In this document: positions 1 to 8,659 of the stretch, piece after piece
Layout: every line of letters starts with the position of its first letter
How positions within the stretch are numbered: position 1 is the first letter of the stretch
Origin: Flavobacterium suncheonense GH29-5 = DSM 17707
GTDB taxonomy: Bacteria > Bacteroidota > Bacteroidia > Flavobacteriales > Flavobacteriaceae
Assembly (NCBI RefSeq): GCF_000430025.1
Contig: NZ_AUCZ01000007.1
Location: forward strand, 1 to 64,000
Reading direction: 5' to 3'
Length of the DNA stretch: 64,000 bases
Notes under the pieces: model-generated
The model's input: the letters and a program-made list of their open reading frames with translations, nothing else
What the model was told of the DNA's origin: nothing
Databases searched by the model: none
Made by a program: the position numbers and the translations under genes

Positions 1-963
1 GTCAAAGAAAACAGTAAGTTCCTCCCAGTTTTCCTGCCATGATTTGACGGCATAAGGGTATTTATGATTCCATTTATTGGTAAAATCCTCTAATGCACCC
101 CGAGCAGCTTGTTTTGTTGGAGCATCATAAATTTGCTTCATGTCTTTAGAAAATTCCTTTTTGTCTTTCCAAACCACATAACGAGCCGAGTTTCTAATTT
201 GATGCACCACACAGATTTGTGTTTGAGATTCGGAGAATACGTTTTTAATGGTTTGAGTGAATCCGTTTAAATTGTCGGTAGCTGTAATGAGGATATCTTC
301 AACGCCACGAGCTTTCAAATCAGTCAATACACCTAACCAAAAACTGGCACTCTCGTTTTTACCTAACCACATTCCCAAAACTTCCTTTTTACCATCTCTG
401 TTCAGGCCTACAGCTAAATAGATAGTCTTATTAATAACCTTGGAACTTTCCCGAACTTTAAACACAATCCCATCCATCCAAACAATTAAGTAAACGGGAT
501 CTAATGGGCGGTTTTGCCAAGCAATAATATCATTAGCTACTGATTCGGTAATACGAGATATAGTAGAAGTCGATACATCAAAATTATACACTTCTCTGAT
601 TTGTTCTTCAATATCGCTTACACTCATTCCTTTGGCGTAAAGCGATATTATAACATTTTCCAATCCATCAGCCATACTCTGGCGTTTTGGGATAATCATC
701 GGATTGAAAGTGGCTTCGCGGTCTCTGGGAACCTGAATTTCCGACTCTCCAAAGGAGGTTTTTATTTTTTTATTAGAAAAACCATTGCGAGAGTTGGAAG
801 AAGTAGATTTCTCGTGTTTATCATACCCTAAATGAGCGTCCAATTCGCCTTCAAGGATTTTTTCTAAACCACGCTTTTGCAATTGTGCTAAAAAATCGTT
901 CAAATCTTCACCCGTTTTGAACTGCTTTAAAAATTCGTCTGATAATAAATAGTCTTTTTTCAT
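1..963 (-). CDS. IS256-family (Mutator-type) transposase, C-terminus outside window
   Basis: This is a DDE transposase that mobilises the insertion sequence. The ATG is at 963 and about 321 residues are visible before the window ends. The N-terminal part (LAQLQKRGLEKILEGELDAH) and the central part with DREATFNPMIIPKRQ are typical of IS256 transposases. The catalytic core shows VWMDGIVFKV (Asp about residue 164), YLAVGLNRDGKKEVLGMWLG and ITATDNLNGF (Asp about residue 230), then CVVHQIRNSARYV. The third acidic residue should lie at or beyond the edge. No stop or frameshift is seen in the visible part, so the gene looks intact so far. Confidence 0.93.
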   Translation of the reverse strand, partial: MKKDYLLSDEFLKQFKTGEDLNDFLAQLQKRGLEKILEGELDAHLGYDKHEKSTSSNSRNGFSNKKIKTSFGESEIQVPRDREATFNPMIIPKRQSMADGLENVIISLYAKGMSVSDIEEQIREVYNFDVSTSTISRITESVANDIIAWQNRPLDPVYLIVWMDGIVFKVRESSKVINKTIYLAVGLNRDGKKEVLGMWLGKNESASFWLGVLTDLKARGVEDILITATDNLNGFTQTIKNVFSESQTQICVVHQIRNSARYVVWKDKKEFSKDMKQIYDAPTKQAARGALEDFTNKWNHKYPYAVKSWQENWEELTVFFD

Positions 964-991
964 AAACTGTGTAATAATTAAAATTAAACAA

Positions 992-1025
992 AAAAATAAT
1001 GGGGTTTTAAAACCCCATTATTTTT
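992..1025. terminator. 34-bp perfect palindrome at the IS end
   Basis: A perfect 34-bp palindrome centred between 1008 and 1009, with a GGGG/CCCC core and A/T-rich outer arms, lies between the IS tip and the transposase start. The T-run on each strand makes it a plausible bidirectional terminator that shields the transposase from outside transcription. It also lies between the prc stop and anything downstream of it. Confidence 0.6.
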
Positions 1026-1070
1026 ATACTTACACAGTTAGTGAGATACTACCTTTTTTTATTTTTCAGC

Positions 1071-3245
1071 TTATTGCTTCACTTCGGCAATTTTCTTTTT
1101 GTCTTTTAAATTGATGTTGCCTTTGCTGATAACTGCATTGGTTTTCATATCCGACAACACATTCAAAGCTTCCTCCACATAAATATCTTTGGACAGACTT
1201 TCGTGCCATCTCTCGCGTTTTTGTGCCAGAACGGTATCGTTTTTAAACAATTCCTGCTCGTAAGGCAAAGAGGTAAACTGTAAGTTGTTTTTATATTCAG
1301 AAATTCCTTTGAATTTTTTAGCCGCCGCTTCAACAGCATCTTCTTCGGCTTTGAACTTGTTGAAATTCAGGCTGTATACGTTTACATCTTTTCTTTCGTT
1401 AATCCATTTTGCATTTTCATCGATTAAACGGAAAGTCGGATTGGCCGCCATTCGCTCTTTACTTTTGGCAATCACATCGTTAAAATTTGCTGTTTTAGAC
1501 ACTTTATAACCGGCTTCATCGATTTTGTCCCAAGGCATTGCGTTTTCAATATCGCGCTCTCCCATATCGATATACGAATAACGATCCGGCATTACGATGT
1601 CGCTCAAAACGCCTTCGCGCTGGGTAGAACCTCCGTTAATACGGTAGAATTTCTGCGTGGTGGTTTTTAAGGCGCCTAAATCGCCATACGAATTGCTTCG
1701 CACAAACTGGTTCAAATCGATAAGGTTCTGAACGGTTCCTTTTCCGTAGCTGTGTTTGCTTCCGATCACGATACCGCGCTTGTAATCCTGAATAGCGGCT
1801 GCAAAAATTTCAGAAGCCGAAGCGGAGAAATTGTTTACCATCACTACCAGCGGACCATCCCATTGCACACGTGAATCTTTGTCGTACAACACTTCTTTTC
1901 GCTTGCCGGCCGATTTGATCTGTACCACCGGACCGTCTTCAATGAACAATCCGACCATGTCTACCACGGTTTGCAGCGAACCACCGCCGTTATCGCGTAA
2001 ATCCATCACGATGCCTTCCACGCCGGCTGCTTTCAGACGTTCGATTTCTTTGGCTACGTCTTTAAATGCATCGCGGTTGTCTTTATTTTCAAAGTTGATG
2101 TAGAATTTCGGCAGATAAATAACTCCAAAAGTCTTATCGCCCTGCTTCACCACACTTGATTTCGCATAGGTTTCTTCCAGCTCCACCACTTCGCGGACAA
2201 TGGAAATCACTTTAATGGTACCGTCTACTTTTTTAACGGTCAAACGCACTTCCGTACCTTTTTTCCCTTTGATTTTTTTCACCACATCGTCCAGACGCAT
2301 GCCTACCACATCAACCGGTTCGGCATTGCCCTGGGCTACTTTCAGGATTAAATCGCCCTGTTCCAGCTCTTTGCCTCTCCAGGCCGGTCCGCCCGGAATC
2401 AATTCGGAAATTTCGGTGATGTCGTTTTTCTTCTGCAGACGGGCGCCGATACCTTCTAAGGTTCCGCTCATGCTGATGTCGAACTTGTCTTTTTCTTCGG
2501 GAGCAAAATAAAAGGTATGCGGATCAAAACGCTCTACGATGGCGTTGATGTAGATTGAGAACCAGTCGTTACGGTCTAAATCTCCCACAAAATCGAAATA
2601 CTCATCCAAGGATTTTAAGGTTGTTTCACGGGAATTTTTCTCCAATTCTGCCAACGTTTTCATCTGATAGTTGGCATCTTTTTCCTTTTTATCTTCTTCC
2701 AGTTTTAATTTATCCGTTACCGAAGACAATACCGAAAGTTTCAGTTGTTTTTCCCAACGGTTTTTAAGTTCCGAACGGTTTTTGGAAAACGGCATTTTTT
2801 CGTAATCCGTATTGATGGTTTCCTCTTTGCTGAAATCGAACGGTTTGTCCAAAATGTCTTTGTACAGTTTTCGGGACTCTCCGATACGTTCGATCAGACG
2901 GGTATAAGTCAATTCAAAGAATCGCAAATCTTTGTTTTTAATCATATCGTCAATTTCCAGTTCGTATTTTCTGAACTCGTCGATATCCGACTGTACAAAA
3001 TAACGTTTAGAAGGATCCAACGCATTCAAATACTCTTTGAAAACATTTTTGGAAAATGCATCATCCATCGCAATGGGGTCGTAATGCCCTTTTTCCAATA
3101 CAAAAGTTAAAAGTTCCAGCAAAAGACGGTCTTTTTCCGGATCTTCCTTTTTGTGAGGCATAAAACTCCACAGTATTGCCGATAAAGCGGTTATCAGCAA
3201 TACAACCTTATAATTTCTCTTCATAAACTGCCAAAAAGTTTTCAT
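1071..3245 (-). CDS. prc: Carboxy-terminal (tail-specific) processing protease, S41A
   Basis: A periplasmic serine protease of the Prc/Tsp family, 724 residues, the usual length for the Bacteroidota form. Order: an N-terminal membrane anchor or uncleaved signal (about residues 13-29), a tail-specific protease N-terminal domain (about 30-230), a PDZ domain (about 240-335, with GTLEGIGARL), the S41 peptidase core, and a C-terminal helical domain (about 570-700). The Ser/Lys dyad is visible as NNFSASASEIF (catalytic Ser about 476 by comparison with E. coli Prc) and SYGKGTVQ (Lys about 502), with QDY between them. It degrades or trims envelope proteins by their C-termini. It is transcribed alone, divergently from surE, with an IS element just past its stop. 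Confidence 0.95.
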   Translation of the reverse strand: MKTFWQFMKRNYKVVLLITALSAILWSFMPHKKEDPEKDRLLLELLTFVLEKGHYDPIAMDDAFSKNVFKEYLNALDPSKRYFVQSDIDEFRKYELEIDDMIKNKDLRFFELTYTRLIERIGESRKLYKDILDKPFDFSKEETINTDYEKMPFSKNRSELKNRWEKQLKLSVLSSVTDKLKLEEDKKEKDANYQMKTLAELEKNSRETTLKSLDEYFDFVGDLDRNDWFSIYINAIVERFDPHTFYFAPEEKDKFDISMSGTLEGIGARLQKKNDITEISELIPGGPAWRGKELEQGDLILKVAQGNAEPVDVVGMRLDDVVKKIKGKKGTEVRLTVKKVDGTIKVISIVREVVELEETYAKSSVVKQGDKTFGVIYLPKFYINFENKDNRDAFKDVAKEIERLKAAGVEGIVMDLRDNGGGSLQTVVDMVGLFIEDGPVVQIKSAGKRKEVLYDKDSRVQWDGPLVVMVNNFSASASEIFAAAIQDYKRGIVIGSKHSYGKGTVQNLIDLNQFVRSNSYGDLGALKTTTQKFYRINGGSTQREGVLSDIVMPDRYSYIDMGERDIENAMPWDKIDEAGYKVSKTANFNDVIAKSKERMAANPTFRLIDENAKWINERKDVNVYSLNFNKFKAEEDAVEAAAKKFKGISEYKNNLQFTSLPYEQELFKNDTVLAQKRERWHESLSKDIYVEEALNVLSDMKTNAVISKGNINLKDKKKIAEVKQ

Positions 3246-3411
3246 TAGTATTTTTCACTAAATTACATAAAAAAGCAAGCGCCTTCCTTAATGTTCCACT
3301 AATATTTTGTTAAAGATTCCTTTAAATTCCTAAATCGGTAAATCACAAAAATTGTACCAGCTTCATTTGGAAAATGCTTACTTTAGCGAAAGTAAACAAT
3401 AAAGCGCAATC

Positions 3412-4176
3412 ATGAACAAAAAACCACTGATTTTAGTAACCAACGATGACAGTATAGCAGCCCCGGGAATCCGAACACTGATTGCCATTATGAAGGAAAT
3501 CGGAGAGGTTATCGTGGTCGCTCCGGACAGTCCGCAGTCGGCTATGGGACATGCCATTACCATCAACAGCACGCTGCATCTGGAAAAGGTTAGAATCGAT
3601 CCGGATCTGGAAAATGAATACAGCTGTTCCGGTACTCCGGTGGATTGCGTTAAAATTGCGGTACACGAAATTCTGAAACGAAAACCCGATTTGTGCGTCT
3701 CCGGCATCAACCACGGTTCGAATTCTTCGATTAATGTGATTTATTCCGGCACGATGTCTGCCGCCGTGGAAGCCGGTATTGAAGGTATTCCCGCCATCGG
3801 TTTCTCCCTTTTGGATTTCAGTTGGAATGCCGATTTTGAACCTTCCCGGCCGTACATCAAAAAAATCGCGACGGAAGTTTTGGAAAAAGGCCTTCCCGAA
3901 GGTGTTGTGCTGAATGTGAACCTGCCCAAAACCGAAATTAAAGGCGTAAAAGTCTGTCGTCAGGCGAAAGCGGTTTGGGAAGAGCGTTTCGACAAGCGCA
4001 CCAATCCGCAGGGGAAAGAATATTACTGGCTTACCGGAGAATTTGTAAATTTGGACAAAGGCGAAGATACCGACGAATGGGCTTTAAAGAACGGGTACAT
4101 TTCGATAGTTCCGGTCCAGTTTGATTTAACGGCACACCACGCCATCCAGCAACTGAACACCTGGGATTTAACATAA
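3412..4176 (+). CDS. surE: 5'/3'-nucleotidase SurE
   Basis: A metal-dependent nucleoside 5'/3'-monophosphate phosphatase of 254 residues, the normal family length. The N-terminus carries LVTNDDSIAAPGI, where the Asp pair (12 and 13) binds the metal. VAPDSPQSAMGHAIT and the CVSGINHGSN block supply the remaining conserved Ser and Asn ligands. It is cytoplasmic with no signal peptide. It starts a plus-strand run with a small membrane protein and lpxB; the surE-lpxB neighbourhood is common in Bacteroidota. Start chosen at the ATG that places the first beta strand at the N-terminus. Confidence 0.96.
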   Translation: MNKKPLILVTNDDSIAAPGIRTLIAIMKEIGEVIVVAPDSPQSAMGHAITINSTLHLEKVRIDPDLENEYSCSGTPVDCVKIAVHEILKRKPDLCVSGINHGSNSSINVIYSGTMSAAVEAGIEGIPAIGFSLLDFSWNADFEPSRPYIKKIATEVLEKGLPEGVVLNVNLPKTEIKGVKVCRQAKAVWEERFDKRTNPQGKEYYWLTGEFVNLDKGEDTDEWALKNGYISIVPVQFDLTAHHAIQQLNTWDLT

Positions 4177-4195
4177 AACGATTAAAAATACAGCA

Positions 4196-4468
4196 ATGGA
4201 CAAAAAAGAATTGTTTATCGGTTTCCTTATCGGATTGGCTGCGGCTGCTTTAGGCTGTTTTCTCTTTTTATTTTTCTTTACCGAAACCCGTTCCCTATCC
4301 GATGTAAAGATGATTCGCGCAAATGGCTACATGGGAAAACTCATTACCCTGGGCGCCATTTTCAACCTGATTGCCTTCTTCCTTTTACTGAAGTTCAACA
4401 AAGAATTCATGGCCAGAGGCGTGATTCTTGCCACGATTGTCTTAGCCATTCTAACCGTAATTTTATAA
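4196..4468 (+). CDS. Small three-helix membrane protein, unknown function
   Basis: A 90-residue protein with three likely transmembrane helices (about 8-27, 49-67 and 73-90) and a short charged loop (SDVKMIRANG) after the first. No signal peptide or catalytic motif is visible. It lies 19 bp after surE, and its stop codon is 1 bp before the lpxB start, so the three are very probably one transcript. The position next to lpxB hints at an envelope role, but this rests on context only. Confidence 0.85.
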   Translation: MDKKELFIGFLIGLAAAALGCFLFLFFFTETRSLSDVKMIRANGYMGKLITLGAIFNLIAFFLLLKFNKEFMARGVILATIVLAILTVIL

Positions 4469-4469
4469 G

Positions 4470-5582
4470 ATGAAGTACTACATCATAGCGGGTGAAGCAT
4501 CGGGTGATCTGCACGGTTCGAACCTGATGAAACAACTTTTCAGGCATGATCCTCAGGCGGACATCCGTTTTTGGGGCGGTGATCTAATGCAGCAGGCTGG
4601 CGGCACCTTGGTAAAACATTACCGCAATTTAGCCTTCATGGGTTTTGCGGAAGTGGTCATGAATCTGAAGACCATCCTGAACAATATCAAATTCTGCAAA
4701 GCCGATATTTTAAAATTTCAGCCGGATGTGCTGATTTATATTGATTATCCGGGTTTTAACATGCGTATTGCCGAATGGGCCAAAAAACAAGGCATTAAAA
4801 ACCATTATTATATTTCCCCACAGATTTGGGCGTGGAAGGAAAACCGCATCAGAGCCATCAAGCGCGATGTGGATAAAATGTATGTGATTCTGCCTTTTGA
4901 AAAGGATTTTTACGAGAAGAAACACGGTTTTCCGGTAGAATTTGTCGGGCATCCGCTTATCGACGCCATCCATCAGCGGCCCAAAACCGATGCGGCAGAA
5001 TTTAAAAATGAAAACGGTTTAGACGAACGACCAATCATCGCCTTGCTGCCGGGCAGCCGCAAACAGGAAATCGCCAAAATGCTGACCGAAATGTTGGCCG
5101 TCATGAAGGATTTCCCCGAGTATCAGTTTGTGATTGCCGGAGCGCCCAGTCAGGAGTTTTCGTTTTACGAACAGTTTCTTACGGATGATCAGGTGCATTT
5201 TATCTCCAACAAAACCTATGATTTGTTAAGTGTTGCGCATGCCGCTTTAGTGACTTCCGGAACCGCCACTCTGGAAACGGCTTTGTTTAAAATTCCGGAA
5301 GTGGTGCTGTACAAAGGCAACTGGATTTCGTATCAAATCGCCAAACGAATCATTACTTTAAAATACATTTCCTTAGTCAATTTAATCATGGACAAGGAAG
5401 TGGTAACCGAACTGATTCAAAACGACTGCAATCCGAAACGCATTAAGGAAGAACTGCATAAAATTTTAAATGCCGAAAACAGAAACCGTCTTCTGGCCGA
5501 GTATGACCATCTGGAAAATAAACTGGGCGGCGAAGGAGCCAGTGAAAAGACAGCTCAGCTAATTATTGGCACGCTTAAATAA
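4470..5582 (+). CDS. lpxB: Lipid-A-disaccharide synthase
   Basis: Glycosyltransferase family 19 enzyme that joins UDP-2,3-diacylglucosamine and lipid X to make the lipid A disaccharide, at the inner face of the cytoplasmic membrane. It has 370 residues, close to the family norm. The family motif GEASGDLHG is at residues 8-16. YISPQIWAWKENR, VGHPLID and the nucleotide-binding LLPGSRKQEI follow, then TSGTATLETAL near the C-terminus. It starts 1 bp after the upstream small membrane protein. It shows that the organism makes a Gram-negative outer membrane with lipid A. Confidence 0.97.
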   Translation: MKYYIIAGEASGDLHGSNLMKQLFRHDPQADIRFWGGDLMQQAGGTLVKHYRNLAFMGFAEVVMNLKTILNNIKFCKADILKFQPDVLIYIDYPGFNMRIAEWAKKQGIKNHYYISPQIWAWKENRIRAIKRDVDKMYVILPFEKDFYEKKHGFPVEFVGHPLIDAIHQRPKTDAAEFKNENGLDERPIIALLPGSRKQEIAKMLTEMLAVMKDFPEYQFVIAGAPSQEFSFYEQFLTDDQVHFISNKTYDLLSVAHAALVTSGTATLETALFKIPEVVLYKGNWISYQIAKRIITLKYISLVNLIMDKEVVTELIQNDCNPKRIKEELHKILNAENRNRLLAEYDHLENKLGGEGASEKTAQLIIGTLK

Positions 5583-5629
5583 TTTGTAAGTTTTTTCTTT
5601 TAATTTAAAATTTTTTCTACTTTTACCTT

Positions 5630-7651
5630 ATGAAAGTAGCGAAATTTCCTATAATTATAATTGTTATATGTTTTGCTTTTGGCATTGTTCTGAATCAGTA
5701 TTTACAGGCTACTCCTTTGAATACCCTATTGTGTAGCGGTTTTTGCTTCTTGCTGGTAGCCCTTACCTATTATTTTGCACAAAAGGATTTTTTACAGAAA
5801 AACTATTTTGGAGCAAGTGTTCTTTTGACCACACTGGCCATTGGAGCACTCACTTACGCGCTGCATTCCGACCGAAATTACGATAAACACTATACTCATT
5901 TTGTAAAAGACAGGAACGTCCTTATTGTCGGCACAATTTCGGAACGCTTAAAACCAAATGCGTATGCTGAAAAATATTATCTGAAAATCCGTTCGCTTGA
6001 CCATCGGGATGTTTTCGGCAAAATATTGCTTACCGTACCCAAAAAAGAATTTCCAAAGCAACTCAAAGCAGGCCAACAGCTTTATATTCATCAGGAATTA
6101 AAGCCCGTTCCCAACCTGCGCAATCCGTATCAGTTTGACTATGAGGGCTATCTGGAAAAACAGCAGGTGTACCATCAATTGTACTTAAAACCTCAATCGT
6201 TCCGCATCGCTTCACAGCATTACAATTTCGATTATTATGTGGAGCGGTATCAGGACAAACTGCTGAACAGCTTCAACATTCACGGCTTTCCGGACGCCAC
6301 GCATAACATCATCAAAGCCTTGCTTTTAGGGCAGCGGCAGGACATGGATTCCGAAATCAACCAGCAGTATACTGATGCCGGTGTGATCCATATTCTGGCG
6401 ATTTCCGGTTTGCATATTGCCATCCTTTACGCCATGCTGCTCCTCTTTTTACGGCCGTTAATCCACCTGAAAAAAGGCAAACTCATTCAGCTTTTGGCAG
6501 TATTGGGTTTCCTCTGGAGTTTTGCGGTTCTTTCCGGATTATCGGCTTCTGTGGTACGCTCGGTGGTAATGTTCAGTTTTATGAGCCTAGCTCAGTATTG
6601 GAACAAATCGGCCAATATGTACAACGCGATGGCGGTTTCCATGCTGTCGATTCTGCTTCTCAGACCCAATTTTCTTTTTGATGTGGGTTTTCAGTTGAGT
6701 TATGCGGCGGTTTTTGCCATTGTCTGGCTGCAGCCTTTGTTCAGAAACTATCGTTTTAAAAACAACCCCGTCCTCAATTATTGCATCGATCTGGTGTTGA
6801 TTTCCCTGATTGCGCAAGTTGGTGTTTTACCCATCAGTCTGTACTATTTTCACCAGTTTCCGAGTTTATTTCTGCTGGCGAATCTGGTGGTTATTCCGCT
6901 TTCGAGTTTCATACTGGTGTACGGAATTTTCATTTTAGTGCTGAATTTCGTCTGGCCGTCTTTGGCAATCCTTCTGGGAAAACTGCTGGCATTCTCCATT
7001 GCGCTGATGAATGACTACATCGCCTGGATTGCTTCCTTTGACGGTTTTACCCTGAAAGAAATTCCTTTTTCCTTTCCCTTGCTCCTGAGTATGTATTTGT
7101 TGATTGTCACTGCAGTGCTATATGGCTGTCAGCGGAATTACAGGCGCCTGTGCAGTATTTTGATTTCGGCCTTTCTCTTTCAGATTACCTTGCTGTTTTC
7201 CGTTACCGAACACCGTGATACCGAGGAGTTCATTATCTTCAACAACAAACGGTCTACCCTGTTTCTGCATAAAACCTCAAAAGAAATTATTGCCTACACC
7301 AATGACAGTTTGCAACAAGACAATCCAAATCTGAAAGCTTACCAACGCGGCAATTTCAACCGGCAACTGAAAATTCTACCGTTTCAGAATGTGGCTTATT
7401 ACAAACAAAATGCTATTTTGATCGTGGACAGTCTCGGTATTTACAATCTCGAAGAAAAACCGGAAATCGTCGTGTTGACGCAATCTCCGAAACTAAATCT
7501 GGAACGGCTGATTGCTGTAGCGCATCCCAAGCAAATCGTGGCGGACGGTTCCAATTACAAAAGCTGCGTAACCCGATGGAAAGCTACTTGTGAGAAAGCA
7601 AAAATCCCTTTCCACGCGACGGCCGAAAAGGGATTTTATAAGATTAATTGA
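5630..7651 (+). CDS. ComEC/Rec2-family inner-membrane protein without nuclease domain
   Basis: A 673-residue polytopic membrane protein of the ComEC/Rec2 family, which forms the DNA-uptake channel in naturally competent bacteria. It starts with two helices and a soluble OB-like DUF4131 region (about 30-200), then the Competence domain (about 215-490), with the signature HILAISGLHIAILY and many membrane helices. The C-terminal part (about 520-673) has no metallo-beta-lactamase HxHxDH motif, so the nuclease-like domain seen in many ComEC proteins is absent or not recognisable. It follows lpxB by 47 bp. Its 3' end overlaps the convergent thioredoxin gene by 8 bp and contains a perfect inverted repeat. 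Confidence 0.9.
   Translation: MKVAKFPIIIIVICFAFGIVLNQYLQATPLNTLLCSGFCFLLVALTYYFAQKDFLQKNYFGASVLLTTLAIGALTYALHSDRNYDKHYTHFVKDRNVLIVGTISERLKPNAYAEKYYLKIRSLDHRDVFGKILLTVPKKEFPKQLKAGQQLYIHQELKPVPNLRNPYQFDYEGYLEKQQVYHQLYLKPQSFRIASQHYNFDYYVERYQDKLLNSFNIHGFPDATHNIIKALLLGQRQDMDSEINQQYTDAGVIHILAISGLHIAILYAMLLLFLRPLIHLKKGKLIQLLAVLGFLWSFAVLSGLSASVVRSVVMFSFMSLAQYWNKSANMYNAMAVSMLSILLLRPNFLFDVGFQLSYAAVFAIVWLQPLFRNYRFKNNPVLNYCIDLVLISLIAQVGVLPISLYYFHQFPSLFLLANLVVIPLSSFILVYGIFILVLNFVWPSLAILLGKLLAFSIALMNDYIAWIASFDGFTLKEIPFSFPLLLSMYLLIVTAVLYGCQRNYRRLCSILISAFLFQITLLFSVTEHRDTEEFIIFNNKRSTLFLHKTSKEIIAYTNDSLQQDNPNLKAYQRGNFNRQLKILPFQNVAYYKQNAILIVDSLGIYNLEEKPEIVVLTQSPKLNLERLIAVAHPKQIVADGSNYKSCVTRWKATCEKAKIPFHATAEKGFYKIN
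7601..7637. terminator. Hairpin inside the ComEC 3' coding end
   Basis: AAAATCCCTTT at 7601-7611 and AAAGGGATTTT at 7627-7637 form an 11-bp perfect stem with a 15-base loop, lying in coding sequence just before the overlapping convergent stop codons. It could end transcription from either side. The long loop makes it weaker than a classic terminator. Confidence 0.5.
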
Positions 7652-8123
7652 TTTTTTTCAGTTCTTCCAGCATTTGCGGAGCGGTTCGGTATCCGATTAA
7701 CGGTGGTTTTACTTCTCCTGTTTTGTCCAAAATATAAACGGACGGATAACCATGTACCTGCAAAAACACAGTAAATTCATGTATTGAATTTCGGCCGCTA
7801 CGGTTCGGATCGAAGTTCGGGTTGGTGTATTTTTTTCCTTTGTGGTTGACTTCGGAATTTCCTTCACCGTTAAATTTTACCGGGTAGTAATTTTCCGTGA
7901 TGTATTTTACAAACTCCGGATCGTGGAAAGTGTTTTTGTCTAACAATTTACAAGGACCGCACCAATCCGTATACACATCCATGAAAATAGGTTTTGCTTT
8001 TTTGGGATGTTTCTTTTGCAGCGTAAGAGCCTCGTCAAGGGTCATCCATTTAATTTCTGCCTCCTGTGCCTGAACCGCCCAACTCCCTAAAACTAAAAAG
8101 AAGGCGAAAAGTATTTTTTTCAT
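7644..8123 (-). CDS. Exported thioredoxin-family protein (CGPC)
   Basis: A 159-residue protein with a cleavable signal peptide (to about residue 19, ending VQAQ) and a thioredoxin fold. The active site YTDWCGPCKLLD has the classic thioredoxin CGPC. The cis-proline segment is likely VHGYPSVYIL. It probably reduces or isomerises disulfides in the periplasm. It sits 1 bp after a paralogous thioredoxin-like gene and is surely co-transcribed with it. Its stop overlaps the ComEC 3' end. The substrate is not indicated by context. Confidence 0.9.
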   Translation of the reverse strand: MKKILFAFFLVLGSWAVQAQEAEIKWMTLDEALTLQKKHPKKAKPIFMDVYTDWCGPCKLLDKNTFHDPEFVKYITENYYPVKFNGEGNSEVNHKGKKYTNPNFDPNRSGRNSIHEFTVFLQVHGYPSVYILDKTGEVKPPLIGYRTAPQMLEELKKIN

Positions 8124-8124
8124 G

Positions 8125-8604
8125 TTATCCTTTTTTAAAATTAGCTAATATCTGATTGGCGCCTGTAAGCCATGCTTCCGGTCCGCCCGCCACATAGCCT
8201 GTACTTCCCAGCTGTGACAAATTGATTTTACCATCATCTTTTTTCTCTGCGGTCACAAACCAAATGGTCGGATAGCCTCTTACCTGCAGGGCATTTTGCA
8301 AACCGTAATTTTGTTGCTGCATGCTGGGTTCCAACTGTTTTTTACGCGGAAAATCCAATTCCACCAAAATGACCTTGTCTTTAGCCCAGGCCGCAAATTC
8401 CGATTTGTGGAATACTTCCTTCTGCAACCTTATACACCAGCCGCACCAGTCGCTTCCGGTGAAAAACAGCATCAGAGGCTTTTTCTCCTTAAGGGAAAGC
8501 TGCATAGCTTTTTCAAAGTTGGTATGCCAGGTTAGCTCATTTTCCTGCGCCTGAACCGCGTGGAATCCAACCAAAAGAAAGAATAGTATAAGTGTTTTTT
8601 TCAT
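8125..8604 (-). CDS. Exported thioredoxin-like protein (CGWC)
   Basis: A 159-residue periplasmic thioredoxin-like protein with a signal peptide ending near VQAQ (residue 19). Its active site is FTGSDWCGWCIRLQKEVF, with the CGWC variant typical of DsbD-gamma or DUF255-like thioredoxins. The cis-proline segment is VRGYPTIWFV. The downstream gene is a paralogue of the same length with a CGPC centre, so this looks like a tandem duplication with changed redox centre. It starts 55 bp after the last POT transporter and may read through from it. Confidence 0.9.
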   Translation of the reverse strand: MKKTLILFFLLVGFHAVQAQENELTWHTNFEKAMQLSLKEKKPLMLFFTGSDWCGWCIRLQKEVFHKSEFAAWAKDKVILVELDFPRKKQLEPSMQQQNYGLQNALQVRGYPTIWFVTAEKKDDGKINLSQLGSTGYVAGGPEAWLTGANQILANFKKG

Positions 8605-8659
8605 CGCGTCACTGCTTAAATCTTTTACTAAATAACAAAAATAATGCCGAATAAAAATC

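Larger units (their letters stand above)
1..1053 (-). mobile_element. IS256-family insertion sequence, truncated by window edge
   Basis: A Mutator-type transposase gene is followed upstream by a short non-coding end with a large palindrome and an end-like motif. Read on the minus strand the end starts near 1053 with GGTAGTATCTCAC. The motif AACTGTGTAA at 965-974 recurs inverted at 1030-1039. The other end and the target duplication lie outside the window, so the boundary at 1053 is an estimate. The element sits about 18 bp downstream of the prc stop codon, so it does not interrupt a gene here. Confidence 0.75.

Noticed and set aside
601..831. Plus-strand frame of 76 codons inside the insertion sequence
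   Set aside because: Antisense to conserved transposase sequence, with no supporting start region.
3379..3386. TACTTTAG as -7 box for surE
   Set aside because: One mismatch to TAnnTTTG and no TTG at the right distance; too weak to list.
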